DNA from: Branchiostoma floridae
Lineage: Eukaryota; Chordata; Leptocardii; Amphioxiformes; Branchiostomatidae
Direction: 5' to 3'
DNA length: 64,000 nt
Assembly (NCBI RefSeq): GCF_000003815.2
Contig: NC_049994.1
Coordinates: 12,776,662 to 12,840,661 of the forward strand
The translations under genes were made by a program, and so were the position numbers. Every line of letters begins with the position of its first letter. Positions within the stretch are counted from its first letter, which is position 1. The notes below the pieces were generated by a model that was not told the origin of the DNA, did not search any database, and saw nothing but the letters and a program-made list of their open reading frames with translations. Below are positions 54,730 to 63,019 of the stretch, piece by piece.

Positions 54730-55430
54730 GTACGACAATCAAATATTCTTCTTCAATGGCGGAATTTCGAAGATCATAACGTTTTCTTATATCACCTAAG
54801 CTAACCATGACATGTTCCAATATTCCCTCATAATAGCTGATTGTAGCTATAATGCCTAGTCTAGTAACGTTACATTTGCTATTCCTGAACGAATGAACTT
54901 TGCTCGCAAAAAAAGTTGTTCAATGTAAACCTATATGGCAAGAAGAAAACGTTGCCTTTTACTCATTTATATATAAAGTCACAGTAGTGAAAAAGATTTT
55001 TTAGAAATGAAAAGTGAATGTGTGTGATAAATACCGAGGCTTCTATCGCGTATTTTAGTGTGTGAGTGTGTGTTTTTTTCGCGTGAAAACCGTACAAAAT
55101 AATCTCCAAGTACACCCTACGGTACCATAAGATAGTATCAAAAGCTAACAGTGGAGTGAAGCCGGACTAGGAGTGTGTATGCTCCAATAGCCTCTGCCAA
55201 CTTTTCTACTATCTTATGCAACCGTAGGATCTGCTTGGAGATTAGTATACAAGAGAAATATACAATACATCTACTTGGAGGTGATTAACAGTAACCTTGT
55301 GCCTGTAGATCCATGCCTTGAGGTGACGTGTGTGCAGCAGGGGGCGTCATGTGAGGTCATGAACGGTCAGGCCATGTGCAGGTGTCCCTCCGACTGTTCT
55401 CGGTAAGTGTGTGTGGGTTTGTGTGTGTGT

Positions 55431-55462
<32 letters not shown>

Positions 55463-55929
55463 GCGTGCGTGTGCATGTGCGTGCGTGTGCGCGAGCGCGC
55501 ATGTGCGCGCTTGTGTGCGTGTGTGTGTGTGCATGTGTGTGCATGTGTGTGTGTGTGTGTGCGTTCGTTCGTTCGCAGTACTCAATTCGTATATGCATTT
55601 CTATGCATTGCATGTTCCCAACCCTGATTCAAGTTTTAAAAAAAACATTGCACATCAACACGAAGAGAAACTTGGATGCGCAGTGGAAAAAACAAAAGCT
55701 GCTTTCGATAATCCAAATCACCCTGTTGTACAAAATATCTAGCAGAGGGTGGTTTCGATCCACCGACCTCTGGGTTATGGGCCCAGCACGCTCCCGCTGC
55801 GCCACTCTGCTCTCATAGGTAATATTTTTCACATACGTTTACTCAATGTGCCAGATTGATTTCGACATTCCCACCGCTTGTTGCATCAGCTTGATCCCTT
55901 ACTCATAGCTGTTGTGTGTGTGTGTGTAC

Positions 55930-55960
<31 letters not shown>

Positions 55961-58900
55961 CGTGCGCGTTTGAGTTGGCGTGTGCGTGCGCGCGCGCGTT
56001 TGTGTGTGTGTGTGCATGTGTGTGTGCGTGCATGCGTGTATCTGTGCATGTGTGTGTGTCACGTGAGCGCGCGCGCGCGCGCGTGTACATGTGTGCGTTT
56101 GTTCGTTCGTTCGCAATACTCAATTCGTATATGCATTTCATTCGTCCCGGGAGCCTCAGCTCCCCCCCCCCCCTACTTTTGCCCCTCGCGGGGTCATTTG
56201 GGGGTATATATGCAGATGCAGATGCATTTCTATGCATTGCATGTTCTTCCCAACGCAACTCTGATTCAAAAAAAAATATTGCACATTAACACGAAGAGAA
56301 ACTTGAATGTGAAAAAGAAAGCTGCTTTCGATAATCCCAAATTAACCTGTTGTACAAAATATCTAGCAGAGGGTGGTTTCGATCCACCGACCTCTGGGTT
56401 ATGGGCCCAGCACGCTCCCGCTGCGCCACTCTGCTGTCATGCGAAACTTGCGTATATATCTAAGTCCGTATGAGGCGCGCATGGAAGTATTTGCCTCCAC
56501 CAGGCCCCACAGGTCGTTGGAAAAACAATAGAAATCAGACAAACGTAAACAGGTAACATGTCAGACGAGTTACCTGGGTCGCTAACCATACTTCTCGATC
56601 AGCTATCTCAATCTGGCATGTTATGTATCTATATTTGTCCAATTTGTACTATTTTTCCCGCGACCTGTGGAGCCTGGTAGAGACTAAGAGCTTCATACGC
56701 ACCTCAAAAGGACTTGAATATATACGCATGTGTGACCCCACCTTAAATCAATGTGCCCGATAGATTGCAACATCTCCTCCGTTTGTTACATCAGCTTGAT
56801 CCCGAACGCAGGGCCCGCCCACAGCTGGCATGTTCCCAGGATTGTTACCCGCAGGTTGGCCATTCGGTGCAAAGATTATGTCCTATATAAACCTATGCAT
56901 AGATGTTCTGTCTATTCAACGGTTGGGGTGTTAAAACAAAAACTAAACACGAGGAAAAACATTTACAGTGTAATCAATAATAAGCCAGTCTTTTAACACT
57001 CCTTGGCGTCTACAGCTACAACGTGTTGCTGTACAATTGTACGTACGTAATGTCATTATATAGATGAAGAATGAAAGTCGATCTGTGGTTTACTGATATT
57101 GTAAACCTCAGTGTCAGTACGTGTGGTGGATGAAGAAATTCAAGTATTTCGTTCTCCTTCTTAACAAACCTAAGACCGATATCAAAACTTTCCAGAGCGC
57201 TAAAATTGCGAAGATTTTTCGAAAAACGAAACAAGATCAAACATGTATTTATATATGATAATCAGATAAGTTTTGTTTCTGCATCCCCAGGTTTGGCCAG
57301 TCCCCAGTGTGTGACATGTCGGGGAACTCTTATAACAACCAGTGTGTGCTGGACGCCGTGGCCTGTCAGCTGGGAATCACCTTGGAAACGGTCACGTGCC
57401 CACAGCCAACGGGTGAGCATGCGTATTGTGTCGGAATTGTTTTACTGCTGTATTACTAAAAAGGGTAGTAAAATTATCCGAATGAAAGCTCATCTATGTT
57501 GGTAAATTCCATAGTGAAAATTTAAACTTTGTTCCAACACAAGGGAAGAANNNNNNNNNNNNNNNNNNNNNNNNNNNNNNNNNNNNNNNNNNNNNNNNNN
57601 NNNNNNNNNNNNNNNNNNNNNNNNNNNNNNNNNNNNNNNNNNNNNNNNNNATCAGATGATGATTCGCTGCACTAATCCGGAAGACGGTGGCAGGTTTCGC
57701 CTTCCCGCCATTTATGATTCGCTGCTACCTGACGTCATCCGACGACTTCCGGATTAGTGCAGCGAATCATTCATCTGATGAAGGTCGGAGTGTTCGGCCG
57801 AAAATTTATGGTGAGTTTCTTCCCTTGTGTTGGAACAAAGTTTAAACTTTTCACTATGGTAGTAAAATTAGTTGGAACTTACATGTATTACGGTTTCATA
57901 TCTACTATATTTGAAGAGGCATATACTTATCGTCAGTAACGTGCCTTGGTCGTGAAAATTTTCCGGGACGGGGGGTGACACAGGCTTACCATCACCTTTG
58001 ACCTATTACTGACGTACCGTTTCCGCAAGATCCAATACGTCGCTTTTCTTGAAAGGGATCCGTACAAAAGCATCGATATCGGGTATACATTAGTTAAGAG
58101 GGCAAATCTTGTTTTGGTAAGGCTAGCGTTTTTTTAGCCTTTTTTGGCGATGCCTCCGGAGCGAGACTAATAGTATCTTTAAAATTCTTTTCAACGCCAG
58201 CTCCCGTAACCGAGGCCCCGGCTACCCAGGCGCCAGCTACCGAGGCTCCGGCTACCGAGGCCCCGGCTACCGAGGCCCCTGCCCGCCCGCAGCCCGGTAC
58301 CTGTACCCTCCCGCCGAAGACCGGCCGCTGCCGCGCCTTCACGTTGCGGCACTACCACCACGCCGGGACCGGCCGCTGCCTGCGGTTCGTGTACGGAGGG
58401 TGCGGGAGTAACGGGAATAACTTCAGGAGCCTGGCGGAGTGTCAGCGGCAGTGTGGCGCCCCTCCCCCGTACACACCCGGGCAGCAGGATCCTGACGTCT
58501 GCAGTCTTCCGCTAGACGCCGGGCCAAAATGTGGGCAGTTTCAAGTCAGGTAAGATTGTCTCTGAAACTCTCCGACAATAATATTTTTCGGGTGTTAAGA
58601 TAAAAGTTGCCAGTCATTCACCAAGGAGGCGCAGCACGAGGTTTCATGCACTTTTGTATGGGCAGTTACAAGTTAGGTCAGCGGAATTTTCATACGAAGC
58701 GAAGCTTGCCAATCATGTTTTAAAACCCTTAAACTGCCAAACCCGGATATATCCGGCACACAGTAGAAACTTTGCGCGCGCGTAGCGCATGAACCCTGGA
58801 AGTTAGGTACTTCGGCCTTGTTCGAGGGGTTCTTTTTGGAGGTCAGCGGCCAACCCTGGCACTGATAGCATTTTATAGTGCTGAAACTCTGGCAGTTTAA

Positions 58901-60327
58901 GGGTTAACAGCAACTCAGGTTAGTGCGTACGTGTGTGTAGCGTAATGGGGCACACTTACTGCGAAAGGCATAACATACATGTTTTGTATCTTGTTATGTT
59001 GCAACAAGGTTAAGTTTACTATTGAGTTTCATGCAGTCGTAAGAGTAACATTGAAATGCACGATCTTTTTATCCATCTGCCTCCCCCACAGGTACTACTA
59101 CCGTTCAGAAGACGAAGGGTGTCATCTGTACGTCCACGGCGGTTGCCAAGGCAACGGAAACAGCTTCGTCAGTAGGAAAGCATGTGAGGCCCGGTGCAAA
59201 CCAGGTACGCAACAAATCACATAGACCTAAGGGAGAGGTGGGGTAAATACTTTTGTGCTTTCACGTTCGTATGGTATCTTGTAAACTTGTAATCACGCCG
59301 GCGCCTTCGAAAAGAATTTCATCAGGTTGGTAGATCATAGGACATACGAGTTTTCTTAACGTTTTCCAAGGACGTTATATCAGATGTGATATAACGTCCT
59401 TGACATAACCAGTTGAGAAAAACTGGTTGTGTAAAAGAAAACTCTTATGTCCTTGTAATATAATCACACCAGTGTATTACTTACCAAAACATACAAGCGA
59501 ATAGGTTTGAAGCGTCCTTTGTAAAGAAATCAGTAACATCAGTCTATTCTCGTACCAGTTATCCACTCGAGTACCCCGTCAGTCTTTAATGTATTGTGTA
59601 TGATTGTCACCAAAGTTACATGTACATGATTGTTACCATGTGATCTATACTTAGCTCAGTGGGGCAAAAATATTCAATAAAGGTTTTCATTCATCCATTG
59701 ATATTTTGTTCTCCCGTACTCTCCACAGCTGCCTGCGCCCCATGCCCTGTCCGCTGGTCAGAAAGACTGTCTAAGCACTACTGCCACAGCGGCTTCGGTA
59801 AGTACACTGGGGACGAGAACAGTTCCTCTATGTCATAAGACTTAACAATGGATCATAATCGTTTAAATGTTTTACAGTAAGGTTTTCTTGTTAGCTTTTT
59901 TCTTTTTTTTTCTATCATTTTGTACCGTTCGCGATGCTAGCTACCATTCACATGTCAAATAAATAAACTTGAAACTAGAATATTATTTTGAAGCTATACA
60001 TTTAGCTAGTTCACCTTCAAGATGTTAAAGATACTAGTAGTCTCATCATAAAGGTGGTAATGACTTCACTGTTTTCCAACGCTTCTTTTTCTCTTTTACG
60101 TTAAAGAAATAAAGTTGGAACATACTTATAGAAATGAAATGTTGTAAGGTAATGGTTGCATTTTTACTCTCCATGCGGAGGTTCGGCTCCAGTTGCTAAC
60201 TTTTGGCTGGTGGACAGAAAGAAAACGAGAAATTTAAGAAAGCCTTTACTTTTTGAAAAGTAAAACACATCAACGACTGCCGGATCCGAACCCTTGCTTG
60301 GAATGTAGGAGTTTTGACCTTCAAGTT

Positions 60328-60365
<38 letters not shown>

Positions 60366-61104
60366 TATGCCATAAAGCTGATCATGACTTGGCTGTTCTC
60401 TTTTTCTCAGTTATCACCGGAAGGGTGACGAACATCCGGCGGGTCAGCCCATTGGACGACAGGAGCATCGTACAGGTGCGCGTTACCGAGATGCACCGCG
60501 GTGGCGGCCTCGTTCTGGACGGGCGCACGCGCACTGCCATGATCATCACGGAGAATCAGTTTGCGGAATGCGCATGCCCAAATCTGTCTGAAGGTGGGAT
60601 TTGATTGACGTCTAACTTGATATTTTGTGTTTTCTGATGAGATCATCTTATGTCCACATTTTGCTCAGTCTCCTTTGCAAAGCCTGCCTAGGCGGCCTAT
60701 ACAATACACCGTGGGGCTCTACTAAACCGGGCTAAAGTTTTCAAGCCCGCTGTTAGTCATTCAAAGAATAATCTTTGCCTAAAGAAAATACGTAGGCAAA
60801 TTCCTGATTGGTTTGTGGCTGCGCCCACAAGTGGAAACCTCAGCCCAGGTTAAGGGCCTTCCCAAGGTTGATGAATAGGCAACTTAGGACAATCCTTCTT
60901 ATATTGCGTAGTACTGTATAAGTCAGAAATTGACGTTTTACTCCTTGTTAAACAGGTAACAACTACATCTTGATGGGCGACGTGAGTGGAGGGTACGGCA
61001 TGGTATCCAGATGGAACTACGCACGACCACTGGACAGCGCCGCCTACCGGGACCTGATGAATGTGCACCACTCTGGGAACCCCTGCAGAGGTTACGGGCG
61101 CTAA
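52587..61104 (+). CDS. WFIKKN-like: secreted WAP-Kazal-Kunitz-Kunitz-NTR protein, WFIKKN-like (9 exons)
   Basis: Exons: 52587-52638, 54535-54729, 55309-55402, 57291-57412, 58201-58549, 59092-59204, 59729-59797, 60411-60593, 60956-61104. All are GT-AG with consistent phases; 441 residues. Order: signal peptide ([18 protein letters not shown]), WAP ~28-68, follistatin/Kazal ~84-152, Pro/Thr/Ala repeat linker ~155-180, Kunitz 1 ~183-233, Kunitz 2 ~250-306, NTR ~310-441. Vertebrate WFIKKN1/2 have WAP, Kazal, Ig, two Kunitz and NTR, and bind GDF8/GDF11-type ligands; here the Ig domain is absent. A secreted antagonist or protease-inhibitor role is inferred from family only. The terminal AATAAA is at 61458. 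Confidence 0.87.
52639..54534. other. WFIKKN-like intron 1
   Basis: It contains a direct repeat ACTGGGCTTTACTCCAA at about 52964 and 52988, CT-rich sequence at 53575-53670 and a long (CT)n tract at 54191-54330. No exon is visible. Confidence 0.6.
54191..54330 (+). repeat. (CT)n microsatellite
   Basis: Nearly pure CT dinucleotides over ~140 bp, with a pure core of ~50 bp at 54241-54292. Leu/Ser-run frames here are artefacts. Confidence 0.95.
55102..55242. mobile_element. MITE-like foldback element, AATCTCCAAGCAGATC family, copy 2
   Basis: AATCTCCAAGTACACCCTACGGT at the left and CCGTAGGATCTGCTTGGAGATT at the right are inverted ends ~140 bp apart, matching the element at 3058-3191. ATAAGATAGTA / ACTATCTTATG form a second inner pair. 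Confidence 0.75.
55309..57412 (+). CDS. WFIKKN-like exons 3-4: follistatin/Kazal domain
   Basis: Exon 55309-55402 gives a follistatin-type N-lobe ([17 protein letters not shown] ... CRCPSDC), and exon 57291-57412 the Kazal core ([20 protein letters not shown] ... [12 protein letters not shown]), joined at phase 2. The first lobe plus Kazal make the FS unit seen in WFIKKN, agrin and follistatin. The 1.9-kb intron between them contains two antisense tRNA genes. Confidence 0.88.
55740..55811 (-). tRNA. tRNA-iMet-CAT: initiator tRNA-Met (CAT), copy 1
   Basis: On the minus strand 72 bases from AGCAGAGTGGCGCAGCGG to ACCACCCTCTGCTA fold as a cloverleaf with a CAT anticodon in GGGCCCATAACCC. The three G:C pairs before the anticodon loop and the T loop ATCGAAA, lacking the usual TTC, are eukaryotic initiator hallmarks. 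TTTT follows within about 10 bases (plus-strand AAAA at 55732-55735), a Pol III terminator. Antisense to the host gene. Confidence 0.96.
56364..56435 (-). tRNA. tRNA-iMet-CAT: initiator tRNA-Met (CAT), copy 2
   Basis: As far as I can see its 72 bases are identical to the copy at 55740-55811. The same short terminator follows (plus-strand AAAA at 56356-56359). Both internal promoter boxes are intact, so both copies should be functional. Confidence 0.96.
56493..56693. mobile_element. CTACCAGGCTC foldback family, copy 2
   Basis: GCCTCCACCAGGCCCCACAG at the left pairs with CTGTGGAGCCTGGTAGAG at the right, ~200 bp apart. Inner AAAACAATAGAAA / GTACTATTTTTCCC also pair. Related to 46101-46306. Confidence 0.7.
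57464..57870. mobile_element. palindromic insertion with 13-bp flanking repeat, containing an assembly gap
   Basis: GGTAGTAAAATTA occurs at 57464-57476 and 57858-57870. Between them, CATAGTGAAAATTTAAACTT to GGGAAGAA (57510-57550) is mirrored by TTCTTCCC to AAGTTTAAACTTTTCACTAT (57817-57857). Further inside, ATGATTCGCTGCACTAATCC GGAAG (57657-57682) mirrors CTTCCGGATTAGTGCAGCGA ATCAT (57746-57770). The 13-bp repeat looks like a target-site duplication. It lies in the WFIKKN-like intron 4. Confidence 0.75.
57551..57650. other. assembly gap (100 N)
   Basis: Exactly 100 N, usually a placeholder of unknown true size. It falls between the two arms of a palindrome, a common place for assembly to fail. 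Confidence 1.
58201..59204 (+). CDS. WFIKKN-like exons 5-6: repeat linker and two Kunitz domains
   Basis: Exon 58201-58549 opens with five to six copies of a 15-bp unit coding EAPAT, then Kunitz 1 ([13 protein letters not shown] ... [13 protein letters not shown] ... CQRQC), spacing canonical, P1 residue Arg after the second Cys, so trypsin-type inhibition is plausible. Kunitz 2 spans the intron ([14 protein letters not shown] ... [11 protein letters not shown] ... CEARC). It has nine rather than eight residues between its first two Cys and Gly at P1, so it is probably not a standard serine-protease inhibitor. Confidence 0.9.
58613..58900. other. WFIKKN-like intron 5, nothing resolved
   Basis: The intron 58550-59091 holds AAACTGCCAA / TGGCAGTTTAAGG-type inverted pieces (58732 and 58891) suggesting a decayed foldback element. 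No exon seen. Confidence 0.35.
59340..59453. mobile_element. foldback element with nested hairpins
   Basis: Outer ends GGACATACGAGTTTTCTT (59340) and AAGAAAACTCTTATGTCC (59435-59452) are inverted. Inside, AAGGACGTTATATCA / TGATATAACGTCCTT (59368-59401) is a perfect 15-bp stem with a 4-base loop, and AACCAGTT / AACTGGTT a third stem. Intron 6 of the WFIKKN-like gene. Confidence 0.75.
59729..61104 (+). CDS. WFIKKN-like exons 7-9: NTR (netrin-like) domain
   Basis: Exons 59729-59797 ([10 protein letters not shown] ... HYCHSGF), 60411-60593 ([12 protein letters not shown] ... CACPNL) and 60956-61104 ([16 protein letters not shown] ... NPCRGYGR, stop). Cys positions and the beta-strand pattern V-I-x-G-x-V / Y-I-L-M-G fit the NTR OB-fold found at the C-terminus of WFIKKN, PCOLCE and TIMP-related proteins. 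The 60411 acceptor follows a (TA)n tract closely. Confidence 0.85.
60332..60364 (+). repeat. (TA)n microsatellite
   Basis: About 16 TA units immediately upstream of the 60411 splice acceptor region. The length may vary between individuals. Confidence 0.95.
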
Positions 61105-61457
61105 GTCAAGGATGGATTTGGACGCGTGTGTTTTCAACATCAGTTCAACATCTCATACAGTTCAACATCTCATACATCAGTATCATCATTCATATGTTAT
61201 CAAACCACGCACTTTTGTGAATATTATGTTATATCTCATATTGTCATTGAAAGAGTTGACAGGCTTTTCACGGTCGACAAACGTGAGGTTCTATATTTCT
61301 GTATATGAAAAGGTATTGCTTTCGTATTGGTGACTCCATTTTGTATAAAGCTATATAAGTGACGTTTGGAATCTATGTTGACTGGTCATTACTAATATCG
61401 CTATTCATGTATTAAAGATGATTTGTAAACTATCTAGGCCTATAGGAAGTTTTCTCA

Positions 61458-61463
61458 AATAAA
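61458..61463 (+). promoter_or_regulatory. poly(A) signal AATAAA of the WFIKKN-like gene
   Basis: A canonical hexamer 354 bp after the stop codon at 61104; the first one downstream. Confidence 0.6.
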
Positions 61464-61643
61464 CATAATATGCAAAGAACCTAAAGTGTGTCCCGACCTT
61501 AAAGTTCAAAAGGCAACTATCTGAATAACTTTATAACTACTTTAAGCTGCGTTACACCCTTCTACTATCGTCTTGAAAATATAGAGGGTAAGATGATACA
61601 TTTAAACCAAGAAATAAATAAATAGAAAAATGATTCAAAAAGC

Positions 61644-61649
61644 TTTATT
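61644..61649 (-). promoter_or_regulatory. poly(A) signal AATAAA of the Arg-rich peptide gene
   Basis: The plus-strand TTTATT at 61644-61649 reads CAATAAAGC on the minus strand, 266 bp past the stop codon. With the signal at 61458 it defines two convergent transcripts whose ends are under 200 bp apart. Confidence 0.6.
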
Positions 61650-61914
61650 GAACCAGAAATCAGCAAGGTCACAAAATGCTGTTCATGTATAACACGATTA
61701 TTAAAATGGATATGCAGCATTTGTTTCAAATACAAACTGATCGAACACATTGAATCCATTATAAGGCACAAAGTTGTTTCGCCCATCTCAAGTGAGTCTT
61801 TGGGTTAAATAACATTACATGTTACTGGAGAGGAACAACACGAGACAAAAAAAATCAGAGAAAAAAGGTTCCGACGACGAACGAACTTTCGTTTTTTCTA
61901 CAATTTCAACTGTA

Positions 61915-62485
61915 CTAAATGTCTTGCTCAAGACTTCTTCTCGTTTGACCTTCTTTCTGATCCGTGAGAGCGTCCTCCCCTTCCCCGTTCTCTAGTCCTT
62001 GTGTATTCCACTGTTCACTGGCCTCATCAAGTTCCTCCAGGAGCGACCTCGCCTCTTCCACAACCTCCCTCAACTCTGAGTCAGCTGGACGGGTAAAGGA
62101 AAGACAGATATCATGAGAAAAAAAGCCAAGTACAAATTTTGATTGACTTGAGATGGCACTCAGGGTTCTTTCTGTAGTGCAGAAATTCATTAGTCAAGAA
62201 TACTAGAAGTATTGTAGACACTGAAACAGCAATGTTTATGTTGTAGTATACAGTGTACATCAGTTAAAACGAAGTCTTTTTCGCTTCGTATAAATATTAT
62301 TTGTACTTATCCGTGGCAAAATTAAGACTAAAGCCGTCTCATTTGTGATGACCAAACGTACCATCTGCATCGACATCCAGACGACCCCTTCTGCGCCTGC
62401 GCCGACGCCTCCATCCCTCGGAGTCGTCGATCAGCGTTGCCATGACAACCATCGTCACCAGCATCATGCAGACAAACAGCTTCAT
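61915..62485 (-). CDS. small secreted precursor with octa-arginine tract and acidic tail
   Basis: Coding exons 62485-62362 and 62084-61915 (minus), joined GATG|GTACG ... TCCAG|CTGAC in phase 1, 97 residues. Residues 1-16 form a signal peptide (MKLFVCMMLVTMVVMA, likely cleaved after VMA or a little later). Residues 25-36 are W, eight Arg, G, R, L. The remainder is strongly acidic with a predicted helix (SELREVVEEARSLLEELDEA). A short basic segment after the signal peptide followed by an acidic propiece resembles the layout of piscidin- or styelin-type antimicrobial precursors, and it could equally be a neuropeptide-like precursor. I cannot name it. The gene faces the WFIKKN-like gene tail-to-tail. 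Confidence 0.68.
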
Positions 62486-62917
62486 TGCGTAGCTTCAGCT
62501 GAAGGGGGGGGGGAGGGGATGATTACAATTAATTGGTGGAAGTGTTTATCTCTGTACGTTGTGGTAAGACGAACTTATTTCAAGTGACAAACAGTTGGAA
62601 GGATATCACTTCAACTCAAGAAGCTAACCCTGTTTTGCTTGAAAGCGACAGTATAATTATTCGAAGAAGTACTATAAGACTTTCTTTGACTTGGGTTATG
62701 TGTTAGAAAAGATTTTCATCAGTTATTTAAGTTGCAAGTTTTGAACAATTCCTCAAAAAAAGTCCATCTCTATTCCACACCCTCCAAATAAATATTGAAA
62801 CACGGAGAAAAAATACGGTGTTTAGGGTGCGTACATAAACAAAGAATTCGAAAAAAGCGATTGAGAATATCGAATGAAAATTAAGAAAACATGTTGGGAA
62901 GTGAGTTTGATACTTAC

Positions 62918-62980
62918 AGAATTCCTGTACAAGTAGATCACGGCACGATGTCACGCTGAGGTCACGGCTGGTGGGAATGA
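62918..62980 (-). other. probable non-coding first exon of the Arg-rich peptide gene
   Basis: On the minus strand a strong donor TTCT|GTAAGTATC lies at 62917/62918. The coding exon's acceptor is C8-TTCAG| at 62499, 13 bases before the ATG. The 5' edge is estimated from the TATA-like sequence upstream. Confidence 0.5.
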
Positions 62981-63003
62981 ATGAGGAGGGCTCGCGGGGA
63001 TGG

Positions 63004-63012
63004 AAATATATA
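63004..63012 (-). promoter_or_regulatory. TATA-like box of the Arg-rich peptide gene
   Basis: The minus strand reads GTATATATTTCC. It lies about 30 bp upstream of the inferred first exon, the expected TATA distance. Confidence 0.5.
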
Positions 63013-63019
63013 CTCCACT

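Larger units (their letters stand above)
55403..56440. repeat. tandem duplication: (GT)n tract plus tRNA-iMet, two units
   Basis: Each unit has a GT/GC-rich alternating tract (55405-55565; 55912-56098), then GTTCGTTCG and ACTCAATTCGTATATGCATT, then ATTCAAAAAA-like text, AACACGAAGAGAAACTTG, CTTTCGATAATCC and a minus-strand tRNA gene. A further partial piece (TACATCAGCTTGATCCC at 56784) matches 55883. Unit spacing between tRNAs is 624 bp. It lies entirely within WFIKKN-like intron 3. Confidence 0.85.

Noticed and set aside
55376-56473. Several open frames of 80-185 codons on both strands
   Set aside because: They read through (GT)n tracts as Cys/Val or His/Thr runs, and one runs through a tRNA gene on the wrong strand.
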